The position numbers and the translations under genes are program-made. This document shows positions 60,734 to 64,000 of a DNA stretch of 64,000 bases, piece after piece. The notes beneath the pieces were generated by a model, which was not told the origin of the DNA, ran no database searches, and saw only the letters and a program-made list of their open reading frames with translations. Position 1 is the stretch's first letter; every line of letters starts with the position of its first letter. The stretch comes from Paenibacillus kobensis NBRC 15729. GTDB lineage: Bacteria; Bacillota; Bacilli; Paenibacillales; Paenibacillaceae. Location: the NCBI RefSeq assembly GCF_004000825.1, contig NZ_BILZ01000021.1, forward strand, positions 1 to 64,000. Direction: 5' to 3'.

Positions 60734-62120
60734 TCTTATTCACAAATCCTTTCACGATCGTCCTGCCGATAATTCGAATGTCAAACAAGAAGGTCCAATT
60801 CTCCAAATAGAACAAATCGTGTACGATCCGCTCTTCAATTGATGTATCTCCCCGAAGACCGTTCGTCTGCGCCCATCCGGTTATGCCCGGACGAACATGG
60901 TGCTTGACCATATATTTCGGCACTTGCTCTTTGAACTGTTCAACGAAGAACGGCCGCTCCGGCCTAGGACCTACGACGCTCATCTGTCCCATCAGCACGT
61001 TAAAGAACTGAGGCAGCTCATCCAAGCTAGTCCGCCGGATGAACGACCCGAACGCGGTTCGGCGAGGATCGTTTTCTACCGTCCATTGTGTGTCTGACAC
61101 TTTTGCAACTGATTGACGCATCGAGCGAAACTTGTACATGTAGAACGGCTTGCGACCATAACCGATTCTCTCTTGCTTAAATATGACCGGACCCGGCGAG
61201 GTCAGCTTGACTCCAACTGCAACAGCTAGCAATATCGGCGATAAAAGGATAATGGCAGCAGATGCGAACAATACATCAAACGTTCGTTTAAGCAGCCGAT
61301 TGCTAAACTCATCTAACGGAATATCCCTAACGTTAATAAGAGGCATACCAGCGAAGTTGTCAAAGAATGGCCGTGCCGGCAGCACATCGAAGTAATCCGG
61401 AATGATAAGTGCTTTAACGCCCGCTTTATCACACGTCTCAATGAGACTTGCATATTTGGCGTGCGCCTCGAGCGGTAGCGCAACAATCACTTCGTCGATG
61501 GACGAATTGAATGCCAGCGTCTCTTCCAAGCTGTCGAGAGGCCCCATGATCTTAACGTCACCCGAATGATTATGCGGTTGATCATCCAGAAACCCGAACA
61601 CCTCGTAACCGAGCTCCGGACGGTTCAGCAGACGCTCTTGAAACCGCTGGCCGACAGTTCCCGCACCTAGAATGAGCACATATCTCTTGTTATAACCTTG
61701 GCTGCGTGCCCAAGCCAAAATATTTTTGACCATGAGGCGGTAACCGACCGCCCCTGTCACCGCGATCCCGAAGAAGATAACCAAGAACTCCCGCGATATA
61801 TGCTCTTCCTTAGCGATATACAGCAAGCTAAGAACAAGCAGTCCGCTCAATCCGTTAGCCTGTACAATCTTTAACACATCATAGGAGAAGCTTTTGCGCC
61901 TGCGCGGCGTATAGTAGCCGACGTAGAAACCAATCACAACGGCTGCGAAAGCATATATGGTACCCCATATGAAATAACTCTTAAATGGCAGCGTTGAATA
62001 GTGGACTAACCATCCGCTTGAAAATTTAATCCAATAGGCCAATAGAAACGCAAGCAGTGCACAACATAGATCCGCAAGCATATACACTTGCGTTAAAAAC
62101 CGTTGGTTTTGTCGAATCAA
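60723..62120 (-). CDS. Undecaprenyl-phosphate glucose phosphotransferase (WcaJ/WbaP type)
   Basis: Long-type priming phosphoglycosyltransferase of 465 residues. Four N-terminal membrane helices (about 10-130) precede a CoA-binding-like Rossmann domain (VLILGAGTVGQRFQERLLNR). A fifth hydrophobic segment leads to the catalytic domain with FKQERIGYGRKPFYMYKFRS, RRTSLDELPQFFNVL and MSVVGPRPERPFFVEQF. I place the start at the TTG at 62118-62120: it has GGAG 9 bases upstream and yields the family N-terminus LIRQNQRFLTQ. In-frame ATG (62135) and TTG (62201) codons upstream have poor ribosome sites. It initiates the rhamnose-containing glycan of this block. Confidence 0.92.
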   Translation of the reverse strand: MIRQNQRFLTQVYMLADLCCALLAFLLAYWIKFSSGWLVHYSTLPFKSYFIWGTIYAFAAVVIGFYVGYYTPRRRKSFSYDVLKIVQANGLSGLLVLSLLYIAKEEHISREFLVIFFGIAVTGAVGYRLMVKNILAWARSQGYNKRYVLILGAGTVGQRFQERLLNRPELGYEVFGFLDDQPHNHSGDVKIMGPLDSLEETLAFNSSIDEVIVALPLEAHAKYASLIETCDKAGVKALIIPDYFDVLPARPFFDNFAGMPLINVRDIPLDEFSNRLLKRTFDVLFASAAIILLSPILLAVAVGVKLTSPGPVIFKQERIGYGRKPFYMYKFRSMRQSVAKVSDTQWTVENDPRRTAFGSFIRRTSLDELPQFFNVLMGQMSVVGPRPERPFFVEQFKEQVPKYMVKHHVRPGITGWAQTNGLRGDTSIEERIVHDLFYLENWTFLFDIRIIGRTIVKGFVNKNAY

Positions 62121-62321
62121 ATTCTCCGACTCCATTCCATAAGTCTCTAGCTCTTTCTTAAATTCTATTCTATCATTCACATTACCGAAAACCAATTTCA
62201 ATAATAGGCAACGAGTTTTAATAGAACTTCTTCATCCATCATATATCGTTTCGACTCGTTTCTACAATGCATTGTAGTTTAAACCTTTACTAAATTTATT
62301 GGCAGCACATTTCCCCGCACT

Positions 62322-62369
62322 AAAAAAAGCGCATAAGCACCCGTTATCATCATCCAGGTGCGAATGCGC
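62322..62369 (-). terminator. Intrinsic terminator after rfbD
   Basis: Stem GCGCAT/ATGCGC and GCACC/GGTGC with a small internal loop between them, followed on the minus strand by seven T. It separates rfbD from the priming transferase gene. Confidence 0.88.
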
Positions 62370-62396
62370 AATTGTAACCAGTAAAACAACCAGCAG

Positions 62397-63266
62397 CTAT
62401 ACTCGATGCAAGTAATCCTTCAGCGCTTCGCGCCAATTCCGCATCGGCGTCAATCCATTAACCCGGATTGCACAATGATCCATAACCGAGAAGGCAGGAC
62501 GTGGCGCCGGACGAGGAAACTCAGCCGTCGTACATGGCTCCGTATGGACCAGCATCCCTTGTTCCTCGAAGATCGCGACAGCGAACTCATACCAAGAACA
62601 CGTGCCGCTGTTGGAAGCATGGTAAATGCCGTAAGCATCTGTATGCACAAGCTCCAGCAACATAGCTGCAAGATCCCATGTATATGTCGGCGAGCCAATC
62701 TGATCCTGCACGACCTTGACTGCCCCGCGCTCCGCTCCGACCTTCAGCATCGTCTTCACGAAATTAGCTCCGTATGGACCATATACCCAGGATGTCCGAA
62801 CGATAAAGTACCGGTCATGCAGCGTGCTGACCAATTGCTCTCCGGCCAACTTCGACTTTCCATATATGGTGCGCGGCTTCGGAATATCATATTCGTTATA
62901 AGGCACTTCCGATGTACCGTCGAATACGTAGTCCGTGCTGACATAAGCAAGTTTAGCCCCAACCTCGCGTGCGGCCACCGCAATATTGCGCGTTCCTGCC
63001 GCATTCACCCGGAAAGATCCGTCAATATCAGTCTCCGCCTGATCGACAGCAGTATAAGCAGCGCAATGAATGACGGCATGCGGCTGGAACGACTGAATCA
63101 CCGTCCGGCATTGTTCTAGATCGGTTATGTCCAGCTCACTCCGCCCAAATCCACGTATTTCGAGTTGTTCTGCGCCTGGACCATCCCACAATGCAAGCTC
63201 CCGGCCAAGCTGTCCGTTAGCTCCCGTAACAAGAATTCTTAGCCGCTCTCCCGACGCGCGAGTCAT
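62397..63266 (-). CDS. rfbD: dTDP-4-dehydrorhamnose reductase
   Basis: Final enzyme of dTDP-L-rhamnose synthesis, an NADPH-dependent short-chain reductase of 289 residues. N-terminal [19 protein letters not shown], the [12 protein letters not shown] block, and the catalytic [10 protein letters not shown] plus [10 protein letters not shown] (Tyr-X3-Lys). It overlaps rfbB by 4 bases, the usual rfbB-rfbD coupling. Also called rmlD. Confidence 0.96.
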   Translation of the reverse strand: MTRASGERLRILVTGANGQLGRELALWDGPGAEQLEIRGFGRSELDITDLEQCRTVIQSFQPHAVIHCAAYTAVDQAETDIDGSFRVNAAGTRNIAVAAREVGAKLAYVSTDYVFDGTSEVPYNEYDIPKPRTIYGKSKLAGEQLVSTLHDRYFIVRTSWVYGPYGANFVKTMLKVGAERGAVKVVQDQIGSPTYTWDLAAMLLELVHTDAYGIYHASNSGTCSWYEFAVAIFEEQGMLVHTEPCTTAEFPRPAPRPAFSVMDHCAIRVNGLTPMRNWREALKDYLHRV

Positions 63267-64000
63267 GCTTTATCTCCTAGACGATCTCCGTACTGCTTCG
63301 AATAGTAATGTAGGTAACCTCCGCTAATGACGCCATTCATCCACGCCTGATTGTTCAAGTACCAGCGAATTGTTTCCCGAATGCCGCTCTCGTAATCGTG
63401 TTTAGGCGCCCAACCGAGTTCGTTACGAATTTTGTCCGCATCAATTGCGTACCTTCGATCATGCCCGAGCCGATCCCCTATGTACGTAATGAGCGACTCC
63501 GGTTTGCCAAGCTCTGCAAGAATGGTACCCACCACTTGAACGTTTGTCCGCTCGTTGCGGCCTCCGACGTTATATACCTCACCATTGCGGCCTCCGCGAA
63601 TGACAAGATCAATAGCGCTGCAGTGATCCTCTACATACAGCCAATCACGCACATTCAATCCATCGCCGTATACAGGAAGAGGCTTATCGTTAAGAGCATT
63701 ATGAATCATAAGAGGAATAAGCTTCTCCGGGAACTGGTACGGACCGTAGTTGTTCGAGCAGCGTGTAATATTGACCGACAGCCCAAACGTCTCGTGATAA
63801 GCACGAACAAGCAGGTCGGCTCCCGCTTTGCTCGCCGAATAAGGACTATTAGGAGCGAGTGGCGTATCCTCTGTGAAGAGCCCGGTATCACCTAACGTGC
63901 CGTACACCTCGTCAGTAGATACTTGAACGAACTTGCCGACGTTATATTGCTTCGCAAGATCAAGCAGCGTCTGCGTGCCAAGAATATTGGTCCGCACAAA
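63263..64000 (-). CDS. rfbB: dTDP-glucose 4,6-dehydratase, 5' end beyond window
   Basis: Converts dTDP-glucose to the 4-keto-6-deoxy intermediate of rhamnose synthesis. The frame is open to base 64,000 and covers the C-terminal 245 residues, so about the first 90, including the NAD-binding motif, are outside. Visible are [26 protein letters not shown] (Tyr-X3-Lys), [35 protein letters not shown] and [10 protein letters not shown], all diagnostic of RfbB/RmlB. It overlaps rfbD by 4 bases. Confidence 0.96.
   Translation of the reverse strand, partial: FVRTNILGTQTLLDLAKQYNVGKFVQVSTDEVYGTLGDTGLFTEDTPLAPNSPYSASKAGADLLVRAYHETFGLSVNITRCSNNYGPYQFPEKLIPLMIHNALNDKPLPVYGDGLNVRDWLYVEDHCSAIDLVIRGGRNGEVYNVGGRNERTNVQVVGTILAELGKPESLITYIGDRLGHDRRYAIDADKIRNELGWAPKHDYESGIRETIRWYLNNQAWMNGVISGGYLHYYSKQYGDRLGDKA

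Overview
The window reads as chromosome from a spore-former-type Firmicute of the Paenibacillaceae (Paenibacillus/Cohnella-like). The evidence is the S-layer-homology (SLH) surface proteins, a copper-amine-oxidase-N stalk protein, AGGAGG-type ribosome sites, a prfA-prmC pair, and a mixed base composition of about 55-65% GC in housekeeping genes and about 42% in part of the polysaccharide region. This placement is an inference from gene content; no marker gene was compared. No rRNA, tRNA, CRISPR array, transposase or prophage gene was seen.

Region 1 (1-16,700) is housekeeping and accessory: prmC (cut by the window start), prfA, a chemotaxis receptor, ychF, a lipoprotein, a 47-residue small protein, a large secreted YcdB/YcdC-SLH protein, trxA, an Rrf2 regulator with a promoter-overlapping operator, a DUF72 protein, two small membrane proteins, a FrnE-like DsbA protein, an APC permease divergent from a MerR regulator, and a TetR-SMR-SMR efflux operon.

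Region 2 (16,785-23,690) is a nitrite-assimilation module: nirB-nirD-hemD on the minus strand, a divergent ANTAR-domain regulator, then a NarK/NasA-type transporter. Both transcription units (nirBD and narK) have a TTGACA/18-bp/TATA promoter followed by two tandem hexaloop hairpins (A at loop position 1, G at position 4) and an intrinsic terminator. This is the signature of ANTAR antitermination, with the candidate regulator encoded between its two targets. The regulator's receiver domain lacks the phospho-acceptor Asp. This is the best-supported regulatory system in the window.

Region 3 (23,687-38,650) is an exopolysaccharide locus: acyltransferase, UDP-glucose dehydrogenase, manC, flippase, three GT4 glycosyltransferases, a polymerase/ligase-like membrane protein and a priming sugar transferase. 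mobA sits at the head of this strand and rocD is inserted in the opposite direction. A Wzz-like chain regulator and a BY-kinase homologue that has lost all three Walker motifs complete the set.

Region 4 (38,762-56,030) is a minus-strand run of about 17 kb for a teichoic-acid-like (polyol-phosphate) polymer: galU, two GT4s, three large CDP-glycerol-phosphotransferase-type proteins with different N-terminal modules, a WecC-like UDP-ManNAc dehydrogenase, the TagG/TagH export ABC transporter and a copper-amine-oxidase-N surface protein. The middle is clearly more AT-rich than its flanks. Region 5 (56,260-64,000) holds a membrane-anchored protein, a 706-residue SLH surface protein, a rhamnosyltransferase-like GT2, a second priming glycosyl-phosphate transferase, rfbD, and rfbB cut by the window end. 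Together, regions 3-5 form a cell-surface glycopolymer and S-layer anchoring neighbourhood.
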